Assembly (NCBI GenBank): GCA_937995835.1
Contig: CALKIV010000045.1
Span: 1-64,000 of the forward strand
DNA from: an uncultured Dysgonomonas sp.
GTDB lineage: Bacteria > Bacteroidota > Bacteroidia > Bacteroidales > Dysgonomonadaceae
Reading direction: 5' to 3'
Length of the DNA stretch: 64,000 nucleotides
Part shown: positions 9,598-18,050 of the stretch, in pieces
How positions within the stretch are numbered: position 1 is the stretch's first letter
Layout: every line of letters begins with the position of its first letter
Translations under genes and position numbers: made by a program
The notes under the pieces: model-generated
The model's database searches: none
Told to the model about the DNA's origin: nothing
Seen by the model: the letters and a program-made list of their open reading frames with translations, nothing else

Positions 9598-11184
9598 TTA
9601 CCTATCACTTCTTTTGATATCTCGTTCTAATTGTGTTTTATACCTTTTATATCCTCTTTCTAACTCTTCATACAACAAACCTCCAACCTCCTTCGAACCT
9701 CTTACGTTGAAGTGAGTATAGTCTGTATTCGCTAATTTTCTATTGACCCAATCGACCATTGCGCCATCGCCTCCCATCAAATTAAACAAGTCAATATAGC
9801 CACACCCCGTCTCTCTCGAAAAGTTTTTTTGTGCTTTTATCAATGAAATGACAGCAGGATCTGTTTGCATTTTGGCATTGATTTTTGAAGCTTTATCAGC
9901 TGTAGAAATCACGAGTATATCAGCATTAGGGAAACACATTCTCAACTTATTGATCACAGCTTTCATTCCTCTTTCGTAGAATGAATAATCGTTTGAGCCA
10001 TAATTAAGAACATTGGTTCCGTAATGTAAGACGATCAGGTCGTAATGCAACTGCCTATCAAAAGCATTCATCAAGCCTGTGTTTAAACCAACAAGGGTGA
10101 GACCAGAGTTTCCTCGCAATGAAAAGTTATCTACATGGACACCTGTATTACTAGAAAAATCTAGCCCATAAATTGGAATACTTTGAATATTTCCAAAATT
10201 CAACGTTACAGTTTTTGCACTCCCTCCTCCTAAAGACAGCACATTTAATGCATTAAGAGGCGACAAAGAGAATTTTTCTTTTGTGTCTTTATTAATAGTG
10301 GCATTGATAAAGCCATTGGTATTATCTGAATGCCCATAAAGCAATCTCGGATTGTATAATGCCGGCGAATTCTTAGCTCCACCTGCCGTATAACTCACCC
10401 AATTGCCATTACTACCCAAAAAGACCTGCCCATCCACACCAAAAGGTGTTGTAGGCTTCTTAGAGGTGATAAAAGATTGAATATTCCAATCAGAGTGTTT
10501 GTGATATACTGAACCTCGCGAAGCAGAGGACAAAGAAGAAATGGAAACGAAACCGACACCATTACCTCCAAAAGTATCTTGAAGCAATGAACGAAAGTCT
10601 TGAACAATTAGGTCTCCATCATTCATCGAATCGCCAAAATATGCTACTCTGACCTTCCCTGAATTGCCATCCTCTAAGCCTTTCAACTTAGAATAGAAAC
10701 GTTGTAAGTAGCCATAGCCTTGAACAGAGATCGTTGGATCTAAAAGCGTATCAACGATCGGACGTTCTGCAATATAGTAAGCTCCCTCTTTGGGTATAAA
10801 TAAGTGAGGACGTCTTTTTTCTAATTTTCGCGAAAAGTTAGAGCGTTTGAATGGCTTTATTTTTAGTGTAGACTCTTTTTCATGATTTGTCAAAAGCTTA
10901 TCTTCGGCATGTGTCTTATCGATAGAAATAACATACTCTTCGGCTGGCTCTCCAATGCTATCGTTTATCGTATGATCGATAAAAGATGTATCAACACGAG
11001 ATGCCTCTATTAACTCTCCTCCATCTAGCAAATCCAATAATACACTGTCGATAAGCATACTCGGATCACTGGACAAACTTTCTGCAAAAAGCCTATCTGG
11101 GAGTATTTTCTTAAAGCCCAAAAACAGAACTATGGACAAGACTATTAGTAATATGGTTTTGTAGAACTCAGAAATTTTGCCCAT
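9598..11184 (-). CDS. Membrane-anchored SGNH hydrolase-like protein
   Basis: A 528-residue protein with a single N-terminal membrane segment (residues 11-24) and no clear signal-peptidase site, so it is probably anchored with its bulk in the periplasm. Residues 40-150 are a low-complexity acidic and basic linker. The SGNH domain starts near 175: GDSMNDGD at 184-191 (nucleophile Ser186), HYGTNVLNYG as block III and a DYTHFNVRG segment near the C-terminus with the Asp/His pair. It is the first gene of the three-gene acylation operon. A -7-like box TAAGTTTG lies on the minus strand at 11273-11280 with a weak -33 region. It may be the acetyltransferase partner while the LysM protein acts as esterase, or the reverse; neither is established. 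Confidence 0.82.
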   Translation of the reverse strand: MGKISEFYKTILLIVLSIVLFLGFKKILPDRLFAESLSSDPSMLIDSVLLDLLDGGELIEASRVDTSFIDHTINDSIGEPAEEYVISIDKTHAEDKLLTNHEKESTLKIKPFKRSNFSRKLEKRRPHLFIPKEGAYYIAERPIVDTLLDPTISVQGYGYLQRFYSKLKGLEDGNSGKVRVAYFGDSMNDGDLIVQDFRSLLQDTFGGNGVGFVSISSLSSASRGSVYHKHSDWNIQSFITSKKPTTPFGVDGQVFLGSNGNWVSYTAGGAKNSPALYNPRLLYGHSDNTNGFINATINKDTKEKFSLSPLNALNVLSLGGGSAKTVTLNFGNIQSIPIYGLDFSSNTGVHVDNFSLRGNSGLTLVGLNTGLMNAFDRQLHYDLIVLHYGTNVLNYGSNDYSFYERGMKAVINKLRMCFPNADILVISTADKASKINAKMQTDPAVISLIKAQKNFSRETGCGYIDLFNLMGGDGAMVDWVNRKLANTDYTHFNVRGSKEVGGLLYEELERGYKRYKTQLERDIKRSDR

Positions 11185-11391
11185 AATTACTTTAATTCAT
11201 TTATCTATTTTAAGTGTGGTTTTTGTATGACTCTTTTCCATCATACATGTTTTGTTAAAATTAACAGAAGTGCAAACTTAATGACTTTTTTTATTCTCTC
11301 ATGAGAAATATGCCACAAATATAAGCTTAATCTTTCACATCTCTGTTTCGAAAAGCATTCTCCTCTCTCGATGAAGAACTAAAAGTGTTTT

Positions 11392-11808
11392 TTATATTGT
11401 TTTTCTATAATAAAGATTCTTAAACCATATAGCGAATGGTATGGCTACAAGTACCCCTGTCAGATTGGCTAAAAAGTCCCACCAATCACCTTCTCGATCA
11501 AAATATTTATCTTGTAAAATCTCTATCAACCCTCCATAAGCAACAGGCAACAAAATACAGAAGATCAATAACTTTATATAGTTAACATTCCCTTTGCTCA
11601 CGTATATATAATTGCACATCGCCACCCAAGACAATCCAAAATACATACAAAAATGCACCATCTTATCGACTGGAATGAAGAATTCAAGCTCAACTTCAGG
11701 CACATCACTAGGAGCGATCAGGCATGAAAGATAAAAGATGACAGAAGCCACAATCATTGGAGGCCAAATCAGCTTTAAATATAGTTTTCTTTCTGTTGTG
11801 TCAGACAT
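11392..11808 (-). CDS. VanZ-like family membrane protein
   Basis: A 138-residue protein with about four membrane segments. The loop and motif pattern (DKMVHFCMYFGLSW after helix 1, GGLIEILQDKYFDREGDWWDFLANLTG before the last helix) is that of the VanZ-like family, whose general function is unclear; VanZ itself gives low-level teicoplanin resistance. It is the last gene of the tsaD to vanZ operon, 21 bases after yidD. It is probably a housekeeping membrane protein and not a resistance determinant, since there are no other van genes here. Confidence 0.82.
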   Translation of the reverse strand: MSDTTERKLYLKLIWPPMIVASVIFYLSCLIAPSDVPEVELEFFIPVDKMVHFCMYFGLSWVAMCNYIYVSKGNVNYIKLLIFCILLPVAYGGLIEILQDKYFDREGDWWDFLANLTGVLVAIPFAIWFKNLYYRKTI

Positions 11809-11829
11809 ATATTTCTATTTATCGTGCAA

Positions 11830-12051
11830 CTAAGGAACAGGGTCATAACCACTTCCTCCCCACGGATGACAGCTTACTATTCTTTTTAGGGCTAACCAAG
11901 AACCTTTCAAAGGACCATGCTTTTTTAATGCTCCAATGGCATACTCAGAACAAGTAGGTGTATATCTACAAGCTGGAGGCAATAGGGGCGAAATGCTATA
12001 TTTATAAAAATAAATAGGCAATAGCATGATTTTGGTCAGCAACTTCTTCAT
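11830..12051 (-). CDS. yidD: Membrane protein insertion efficiency factor YidD
   Basis: A 73-residue protein with the complete YidD signature: an N-terminal amphipathic/hydrophobic segment (YFYKYSISPLLPPACRYTP), TCSEYAIGALKKHGPLKGSW and the C-terminal CHPWGGSGYDPVP. The family assists YidC-mediated membrane insertion. Its start overlaps the rnpA stop by 4 bases (ATGA-type), the arrangement found in many bacteria. Confidence 0.95.
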   Translation of the reverse strand: MKKLLTKIMLLPIYFYKYSISPLLPPACRYTPTCSEYAIGALKKHGPLKGSWLALKRIVSCHPWGGSGYDPVP

Positions 12052-12482
12052 TCGTCTTGCTTTACGCTTTCGTCCTTCAAGGTCAATAGCATTTTCATCA
12101 TTCCTTTTTCCATCTCTTCGTAGGTTGGCAATTCATCTTTAAGATAGATGACTGCAACATCCATAGATACTTTAGTTTCTTTCAGTGCAGCTACCAGCGT
12201 TTCTTTGTTTAAGCGATAAGTTTCTCTCACCAACCGCTTTATTCTATTACGTTTGTTGGCTCGTTTAAATTTGCGCTTAGGCACACTGATCAAAAGTCTA
12301 CATGGTTCTTGTTCCGTTTCATCTGCTTTCATTGCAAAAAAAACGACACGCAATGGATAAGCCACAAATGACTTTCCTTCTTTGAAAAGTCGATCGATCG
12401 ATTTTTCATAACAAAGTCTTTCACTTTTCTTGAAAGTAAATCGTTTGCCTGTATGTTGCTTATTGTTGTCCATTGTTTGCAA
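12048..12482 (-). CDS. rnpA: Ribonuclease P protein component
   Basis: The 144-residue (or 141, if the ATG at 12473 is used) basic protein subunit of RNase P, which matures tRNA 5' ends. The N-terminal FTFKKSERLCYEKSIDRLFKEGKSF and the RNA-binding helix KRANKRNRIKRLVRE (the RNR motif) identify it. In many bacteria rnpA follows rpmH; here it follows cinA by 12 bases and no rpmH is present, so the usual oriC-linked arrangement is not kept. The C-terminal acidic and Met-rich tail is a lineage extension. Confidence 0.93.
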   Translation of the reverse strand: MQTMDNNKQHTGKRFTFKKSERLCYEKSIDRLFKEGKSFVAYPLRVVFFAMKADETEQEPCRLLISVPKRKFKRANKRNRIKRLVRETYRLNKETLVAALKETKVSMDVAVIYLKDELPTYEEMEKGMMKMLLTLKDESVKQDE

Positions 12483-12494
12483 ATGTATATAAAA

Positions 12495-13718
12495 CTATTT
12501 CAACATCTGCAACAATTGCAACAAGGCTACGTTAGAAGCTCCCATTATATTCGCTTCTCTATATTTTCCTATTTGGTATCTAGTTGTTACCGTCATGTCT
12601 TTCACCTTGGTGGCAACCCAAACAGTACCCACTGGCTTATCTTCAGTTCCTCCAGTAGGGCCTGCTATTCCTGAAACTGCAATGGCACAATCCACATTGA
12701 GCACTTGCTGCACACCATCAGCCATTTCAATAACAGTTTGCTCACTTACTGCACCATACTGAGTTAAAGTTTCTTCTCTAACTCCTAAGACTTTCATCTT
12801 TATATCATTAGAATAAGAAACAACAGACCCATCAAAATAATCAGATGCCCCAACAATGGAGGTTAGCAAGTGGGCAATATTTCCCCCTGTACAACTCTCT
12901 GCTGTACCAACTGTCAACCCTCTTTCAATCAGTTTTTCAGCAACGAGACGTTCCATCAGAATATCTCTATCTGTCAAAACAGCTCCATTGAGTAGCCCTT
13001 GAAGTTTTGTTAGTTGCTCTGCGAATTCATCCTTTCGATGTTCTCCATAAACAAACAACCTCAACCTGATTAGACGAGGTGATGGCAAATAAGCCAAGCC
13101 AAAACCTTCAGGAAGATTATTCTCAAACTCTTCAAGATAAATCGCCAATCCAGACTCTGAATAACCTGTTATTAGTAATACTTGATAAAGATAAGCCTCA
13201 GTTGCAAAGCTTTTTTGAAGGCGAGGAATAATTTCATTTTCCATATTATACCTCATCTCATAAGGTACCCCCGGCAACGAAACCAACACTTTTCCTTCTC
13301 TCTCGAACCATGTAACAGGGGCTGTACCTACTCTATTTTGAATCACAGTACAGTCTTTGGGAACATAGGCTTGATTTCGAGTCAACTCATTCAACACATG
13401 AGCATGACTAATCACTTTAGAAATATTATCCAATACCTCATCATCGAAAACCAACTCTGTGTTGTAGTATTCACACAAGGTTTTCTTGGTTATATCATCC
13501 TTGGTTGGTCCTAAACCTCCAGTCATTAAAATGACATCAACTTTAGGGAAGACCTCATCAATAGTATCTTTGATCTGTTGAGCATTGTCATGAATACTAA
13601 TAACTTCTTCTATTTCAAAACCTGCTTTGGTCATGCATTCAGACATCCAAGCCGAATTGGTATCAACAATTTGTCCTATTAAAATTTCGTCTCCTATGGT
13701 TATTATTGCTGTCTTCAT
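12495..13718 (-). CDS. cinA: CinA: competence/damage-inducible protein, NMN amidohydrolase
   Basis: A 407-residue two-domain protein. Residues 1-170 form the MoCF-biosynthesis-like (COG1058) domain, starting AIITIGDEILIGQIVDTNS and containing MTGGLGPTKDDITKKT. Residues 250-407 form the PncC-type amidohydrolase domain with AESCTGGNIAHLLTSIVGASDYFDGSVVSYSN and AVSGIAGPTGGTEDKPVGTVW. Family members deamidate nicotinamide mononucleotide in NAD recycling; the N-terminal domain can act as an ADP-ribose pyrophosphatase. It lies 24 bases after the M48 protease gene and 12 before rnpA, inside the same operon. Confidence 0.95.
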   Translation of the reverse strand: MKTAIITIGDEILIGQIVDTNSAWMSECMTKAGFEIEEVISIHDNAQQIKDTIDEVFPKVDVILMTGGLGPTKDDITKKTLCEYYNTELVFDDEVLDNISKVISHAHVLNELTRNQAYVPKDCTVIQNRVGTAPVTWFEREGKVLVSLPGVPYEMRYNMENEIIPRLQKSFATEAYLYQVLLITGYSESGLAIYLEEFENNLPEGFGLAYLPSPRLIRLRLFVYGEHRKDEFAEQLTKLQGLLNGAVLTDRDILMERLVAEKLIERGLTVGTAESCTGGNIAHLLTSIVGASDYFDGSVVSYSNDIKMKVLGVREETLTQYGAVSEQTVIEMADGVQQVLNVDCAIAVSGIAGPTGGTEDKPVGTVWVATKVKDMTVTTRYQIGKYREANIMGASNVALLQLLQMLK

Positions 13719-13742
13719 CGTTTTCTTAATTTAATCTACTAG

Positions 13743-14978
13743 TCATTTACTCAAAGCACTAATTCTTTGCAACAAAGTGGGATGTGAGTAATAAACTTTT
13801 ACAAATAAAGGATCAGGGTTCAGGTTGCTCAATGATTTAACCGAAAGTTTTTTCAACCCATCTATCAAGGGCTGAGCCAAACCGTATTGCGAAGCAAAAT
13901 AATCTGCCTGATATTCATTTTTTCGGCTCATGATATTGCCAAGTAATCCTAACAACATAGAAAAAGGAGTAAACAACATAGAAAAAGCAATCAGCCCAAG
14001 ATGAAAAGATGCTTTCTCTGCTCCTAAAGCTACTGCAACAGGTGTATTGGTGAGGAAAAAGGAAAGTAAAAAGAGCATCACTCCCATCGAAAAAACAGAA
14101 ACTATCATCCCTTTCTGTGTATGTTTCTTTTTATAATGTCCTATCTCATGAGCAAGAACAGCAACTATTTCATCAACTTCCAAGTCGTTGATCAAGGTAT
14201 CATAGAGTACAATTCGCTTTTTTGCTCCCATACCTGTAAAATAAGCATTTGCCTTTGACGAACGCTTTGAGGCATTCATGACATAAATATTATTGATGCC
14301 AAATCCTGCTTTTTTCCCAAAAGATTCGATTGCAGATCTCAATTCTCCATCTTCCAATGGTGTTTGCTTATTAAACAAAGGCACAATCAAATTGGAATAG
14401 AACAAAGAAAAGAACAAGGAAAAGCCTGACATGAAAATCCAAGCAACAGCCCATGCCCATTGTTCTAAACCACTATAAAGCCATATTATGACAGCTAAAA
14501 GTGCCCCTCCTATAACAACGCTTAACAATAGACCTTTTAATTGATCTAGCCAAAATGTTTTCTTCGTAGACTTGTTGAAGCCAAAGCGCTCTTCGATCAC
14601 AAAAGTGGCATAATAGTCGAAAGGTAAAGAAATGATTTCGCTGACAAGCATCAACACGCCAAGATAAGCTAACCCCAGCCAGATCTCATTTGTGATATAC
14701 TCCCTCAAAATAGAGTCGAGCCAACCGAAACCTCCTAAAACAAGGAACAAAAACATTGTAATGAAAGAGAAGAAGCCTGAGTATAAACCAAAGCGACTGT
14801 TCGCTTTTTGATAATCCTGCTGTTTGGCATAATCTACTGGCTCATAGATTCCTTCTAAAGCCGGAGGAATAACACTACTCATCCTTCTCCTATTTCTATA
14901 AGAAAGGTATTGCGACCAAGCAAAATCTCCAACAAGAATTAACGCTATGATATATAAATAAATATTGTAATTTTCCAT
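13743..14978 (-). CDS. M48 family zinc metallopeptidase (Ste24/CAAX-protease-like)
   Basis: A 411-residue membrane protease. Several membrane helices are visible (first at residues 5-20, others at about 65-85, 100-125, 150-195, 300-345). The zinc site is VLAHEIGHYKKKH (HExxH), and the downstream glutamate ligand is in NEYQADYFA. The N-terminal half is the Peptidase_M48 N-terminal domain seen in Ste24 homologues. Known relatives cleave CAAX-type or membrane-protein substrates; the bacterial substrate is unknown. ATG 14978 is chosen over an upstream ATG at 15005 because the longer form overlaps tsaD and adds a non-membrane extension; the chosen start is 7 bases after the tsaD stop. Confidence 0.9.
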   Translation of the reverse strand: MENYNIYLYIIALILVGDFAWSQYLSYRNRRRMSSVIPPALEGIYEPVDYAKQQDYQKANSRFGLYSGFFSFITMFLFLVLGGFGWLDSILREYITNEIWLGLAYLGVLMLVSEIISLPFDYYATFVIEERFGFNKSTKKTFWLDQLKGLLLSVVIGGALLAVIIWLYSGLEQWAWAVAWIFMSGFSLFFSLFYSNLIVPLFNKQTPLEDGELRSAIESFGKKAGFGINNIYVMNASKRSSKANAYFTGMGAKKRIVLYDTLINDLEVDEIVAVLAHEIGHYKKKHTQKGMIVSVFSMGVMLFLLSFFLTNTPVAVALGAEKASFHLGLIAFSMLFTPFSMLLGLLGNIMSRKNEYQADYFASQYGLAQPLIDGLKKLSVKSLSNLNPDPLFVKVYYSHPTLLQRISALSK

Positions 14979-14985
14979 ATAGCGT

Positions 14986-16002
14986 TTACATTTCCACCCT
15001 TGCATAAGGTGCTAAATCCATAGTTGCAAATTCTTTATCTTGATATTTAAAGTATCCGGCCATAGCAACCATTGCCGCATTATCTGTTGTATATCCAAAT
15101 TTGGGAATATAAATTTTCCATCCATAACGCTTTGAATAATCCTCGAAAGCAGAACGTAAACCCGAATTTGCAGAAACTCCTCCTGCCACAGCCACTTCTT
15201 TTATACCTAAATCTTTCGCTGCTTTATGCAATTTATCCATCAATACTTCAATGATTGTTTTTTGCAAAGAGGCACAAAGATCTTCTTTATTTTTTTCGAT
15301 AAAGTTTGGATTCTTTTTCAATTCATCTCTTATCAGATAAAGAAAGGAGGTTTTCAATCCACTAAAGCTATAATCATATTCAGGTATTCGTGGCTTATTG
15401 AATACAAATCTATCGGCATCTCCTTCTTTGGCCAATCTGTCTACCACCGGACCTCCCGGATAACCTAAATTCATCACTTTAGCACACTTATCGAAAGCTT
15501 CGCCAGCCGCATCGTCTATCGTTTGTCCTATTATTTCCATATCGTTATAATTTTTCACTAAAACGATTTGAGAATTTCCTCCTGAAACCAAAAGACATAA
15601 GAAAGGATATGAAGGTGCGGTATCTTGCTCCTTTTCTTCCTTGATAAAATGAGCTAAAACATGTGCATGCAAGTGGTTGACATCCACCATTGGAATATCT
15701 AAGGCCGCAGAGAATCCTTTTGCAAAGGAAGTGCCCACCAACAAGGAGCCCATCAACCCCGGACCTCTAGTAAAAGCCACTGCCGTTAGATCAGACGCTT
15801 TGACTCCTGCTTTTTTCAAGGCTGCATCCACAACCGGAACGATGTTTTGCTGATGTGCACGAGAGGCTAATTCCGGAACTACCCCTCCATATTGCATATG
15901 TACTTTTTGACCTGCCACCTCATTCGAAAGCAACACTCCATCCTGAATAACTGCTGCTGCTGTATCGTCGCACGACGACTCTATGCCTAATATTGTTATC
16001 AT
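14986..16002 (-). CDS. tsaD: tRNA N6-threonylcarbamoyladenosine transferase
   Basis: The universal Kae1/Qri7 family enzyme that transfers threonylcarbamoyl to A37 of ANN-decoding tRNAs. The 338-residue protein starts ILGIESSCDDTAAAVI and has the metal-binding NHLHAHVLAH motif, the ASKH-fold glycine motif LLVSGGNSQIV and the C-terminal VAGGVSANSGLR and TDNAAMVAMAG segments. It heads a six-gene minus-strand operon (tsaD, M48, cinA, rnpA, yidD, vanZ-like). The mtaB gene at 55835 encodes a later modification step on the same tRNA residue. Confidence 0.96.
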   Translation of the reverse strand: MITILGIESSCDDTAAAVIQDGVLLSNEVAGQKVHMQYGGVVPELASRAHQQNIVPVVDAALKKAGVKASDLTAVAFTRGPGLMGSLLVGTSFAKGFSAALDIPMVDVNHLHAHVLAHFIKEEKEQDTAPSYPFLCLLVSGGNSQIVLVKNYNDMEIIGQTIDDAAGEAFDKCAKVMNLGYPGGPVVDRLAKEGDADRFVFNKPRIPEYDYSFSGLKTSFLYLIRDELKKNPNFIEKNKEDLCASLQKTIIEVLMDKLHKAAKDLGIKEVAVAGGVSANSGLRSAFEDYSKRYGWKIYIPKFGYTTDNAAMVAMAGYFKYQDKEFATMDLAPYARVEM

Positions 16003-16027
16003 TTTATTTATCTTCTTTCTTGAGGTA

Positions 16028-16059
16028 CAAAATTAGTCATAATTATGTTTTACAGCAAG
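16028..16059 (-). promoter_or_regulatory. Promoter of the tsaD operon
   Basis: On the minus strand CTTG (56-59 of the 16000 block), a 20-base spacer and TAATTTTG (16028-16035). This matches the Bacteroides consensus with one substitution in the -33 box, and lies 26 bases before the tsaD start codon. Confidence 0.6.
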
Positions 16060-16130
16060 GTGCGAATCTTAATCTTACACCATTTATTGTAATTATTCTT
16101 TCCAATAAAGCTTAGAGCCGAGTGCAACAA

Positions 16131-16180
16131 AAAAGACAAAGGCTAGCAGTGTCTTTTTCCGACAGCTACTAGCCTTTTTT
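16131..16180 (-). terminator. Terminator after the GDPD gene
   Basis: A hairpin with outer stem 16138-16146 / 16169-16177 (9 bp) plus an imperfect inner stem, followed on the minus strand by TTTGTCTTTTTTG. It also has a T-tail on the plus strand, but no plus-strand gene ends here. Confidence 0.75.
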
Positions 16181-16197
16181 ATTCGATAAAATGAGCT

Positions 16198-17244
16198 CTA
16201 CTTGCGAACCTCAATTAATTTTAATAGCATCTCAGGCTCATCTGTTGTTATAAAATCAACACCTAGATCCAAAAAGCGGTTCATCTCATCTTCCGAATTC
16301 ACGGTCCAGACATTGGTAGTGAGTCCTAAAACATTACATCTTTCGTATAATCTTTCCAATCTATCATACAGCGACGAATGATAGTCAACACCACTAATAC
16401 CATCCAATTTTTGCAAGTCTAACTCCACTCCATGCTCTAAGAATGCAATGTGCGCTGTTTGATCTTTTTCTCTTATTAACTTCAGCCCCCTGTAATCGAA
16501 AGTAATATAGTCCACCCAAGCCTGCGCCTGCATTTGATGCACTAAATTGACAACAGAATCAGCAAGTGCAATTACATTGGCATTTCCCTTATTGGATTTT
16601 AGCTCAATAACCAAACGTGTTTTATTTTGGGTTTTTATCAAATTGATATACTCTTCTAGCGTTGGTGGAACTTCGCCATTTTGCAAATGAATTTTTCTCA
16701 GATCAGAAAAAGATGTCTTTTCAATGATTCGTCCTTCTAAATCTTGATCGTGATTTAAAATCATCTGACGATCTTTAGTCAACCAAACATCCAACTCAGC
16801 TCCTTCACATCCAATCTCAATTGCATGCTGAAGAGCAGCTATAGAGTTCTGACTAGCCCCGGTATTTTTCCACGCACCACGGTGGGCAATCACTCTATTT
16901 TTGATAAATTCATCTTTGACTATTTCAAAACTCTTTTGAGCCTCTCCACATTGAACAATTACAGGAAAGCTCATTGGAGAAGTAACACTCACTTCCTTAT
17001 TTTTCTTTAATGACAGTTCGCCTTGCTTATTGATTTCAAACAAACCTGAATCATCCTTTATCAGAGACAGAGCCCCTATATTTTTGGATATGAAGTGTCC
17101 TACCACAGCTCCTTTTTCATTTAATGGCACTGTATAGTTACTCAACGAAAGGTCTTGAAACGAATCACTTGCCCCTTTAGCATACAAACCTAAAACACTA
17201 AAAAAGAATGTTAGCACAACCAACATATAATGTAAATATCGCAT
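16198..17244 (-). CDS. Exported glycerophosphodiester phosphodiesterase
   Basis: A 348-residue exported protein (signal peptide about 1-23, ending LYAKG). Residues 30-110 are a small beta-rich N-terminal domain. The GDPD TIM barrel starts near 115 with VIAHRGAWKNTGASQNS (catalytic His/Arg and the following Asn), GCEGAELDVWLTKD (metal-binding Glu/Asp), ILNHDQDLEG (second catalytic His) and ends with LTTNVWTVN and VDFITTDEPEM. Family enzymes hydrolyse glycerophosphodiesters to glycerol-3-phosphate and an alcohol; export suggests scavenging of phospholipid head groups in the periplasm. It is monocistronic with its own terminator. Confidence 0.88.
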   Translation of the reverse strand: MRYLHYMLVVLTFFFSVLGLYAKGASDSFQDLSLSNYTVPLNEKGAVVGHFISKNIGALSLIKDDSGLFEINKQGELSLKKNKEVSVTSPMSFPVIVQCGEAQKSFEIVKDEFIKNRVIAHRGAWKNTGASQNSIAALQHAIEIGCEGAELDVWLTKDRQMILNHDQDLEGRIIEKTSFSDLRKIHLQNGEVPPTLEEYINLIKTQNKTRLVIELKSNKGNANVIALADSVVNLVHQMQAQAWVDYITFDYRGLKLIREKDQTAHIAFLEHGVELDLQKLDGISGVDYHSSLYDRLERLYERCNVLGLTTNVWTVNSEDEMNRFLDLGVDFITTDEPEMLLKLIEVRK

Positions 17245-17349
17245 TGTATAAGATTTAAATTTCGGATATTATTTTCTTAAAGGTCGTCAAGATACAGAAT
17301 TTGTTTTCACATCCAAAGGCTAGCCCTCATTTTTTCAAAACAATCATAA

Positions 17350-17392
17350 AAAAACAAAGGTTGTGCTATATCAACAAGCACAACCCTTTATA
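17350..17392 (-). terminator. Terminator after the small regulatory-domain protein gene
   Basis: An 11-bp stem (17356-17366 with 17378-17389, one G·U) with a short loop, followed on the minus strand by TTTGTTTTTTT. Confidence 0.85.
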
Positions 17393-17414
17393 TATTTCAA
17401 GTAATAACTTCTGC

Positions 17415-17816
17415 TTAATCTATCGCCAAAGAAATATTAAGTATATGACTGGTAGTCACTTTTTCTTTTTTCGTTTTCACTCCAAATTGAGAAAACTTTA
17501 ACGTATCATCCTGCTTAGCCATCACTGTATATTTCCCTTCTGTGTTTGAAATAGCTTTAAAGCTACTTCCTTCTGCGAAGATCTCTACACCAACCATTGG
17601 CTCTCCGAATTCATCAACAACAAAACCACGTACCTTAACAAGATTCTTAACGTCTGCATTTTCAACTACATTCAATGCTAAAAGCTCGCGCTCATCATTT
17701 CCGTCTGAATCAGAAGACCTGTTGTGAGCATTAGATGTTGTAATATTCACAAAGGTTAAGATACCAACTAGAATTAATGTTTTGCTAAAGACTTTCATTG
17801 AAGAGTGATTCATCAT
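17415..17816 (-). CDS. Small exported protein with a single CarboxypepD_reg-like domain
   Basis: A 133-residue exported protein. A signal peptide ends around ITTSNA (start could be 17816, 17813 or 17798; the Met at 17798 gives the most compact signal). Residues 40-60 form an acidic linker. Residues 62-133 form one carboxypeptidase-D regulatory-like beta-sandwich: VRGFVVDEFGEPMVGVEIFAEGSS, TEGKYTV, DTLKFSQFGVKTKKEKV. This domain normally sits at the N-terminus of SusC-type TonB-dependent transporters; here the protein stops after it, with no TonB box or barrel, and ends before its own terminator. It is therefore a complete small gene, not an obvious truncation. The role is unknown. Confidence 0.8.
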   Translation of the reverse strand: MMNHSSMKVFSKTLILVGILTFVNITTSNAHNRSSDSDGNDERELLALNVVENADVKNLVKVRGFVVDEFGEPMVGVEIFAEGSSFKAISNTEGKYTVMAKQDDTLKFSQFGVKTKKEKVTTSHILNISLAID

Positions 17817-17858
17817 AATTACAAACTATTTTAATCGTAATTTCTTTGTTTCGTTTCA

Positions 17859-17889
17859 CAAAGCTAATTATTATTATTTAAACAGCAAC
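17859..17889 (-). promoter_or_regulatory. Promoter of the CarboxypepD_reg-like gene
   Basis: Minus strand GTTG (17886-17889), 19-base spacer, TAGCTTTG (17859-17866). The -7 box is exact and the -33 box has one mismatch; it lies 43 bases upstream of the start codon. Confidence 0.6.
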
Positions 17890-18050
17890 AATTTTCTTGA
17901 CTATTCAACAAAACAAGAGCAAATAACGTTAAATAAGCTCACCGACCTTACAAACAAGAGGAAAATGATCATCTTTAATATCAAAAAGATAGCACCACTA
18001 GACAAATTTGAGATATAACCTCATCGAACCGGAGATTGTTCTACATCAAA

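Noticed and set aside
14979..15005. Longer M48 protease starting at 15005, overlapping tsaD
   Set aside because: The extra residues are hydrophilic and unconserved; ATG 14978 starts directly before the first membrane helix and leaves a 7-base gap.
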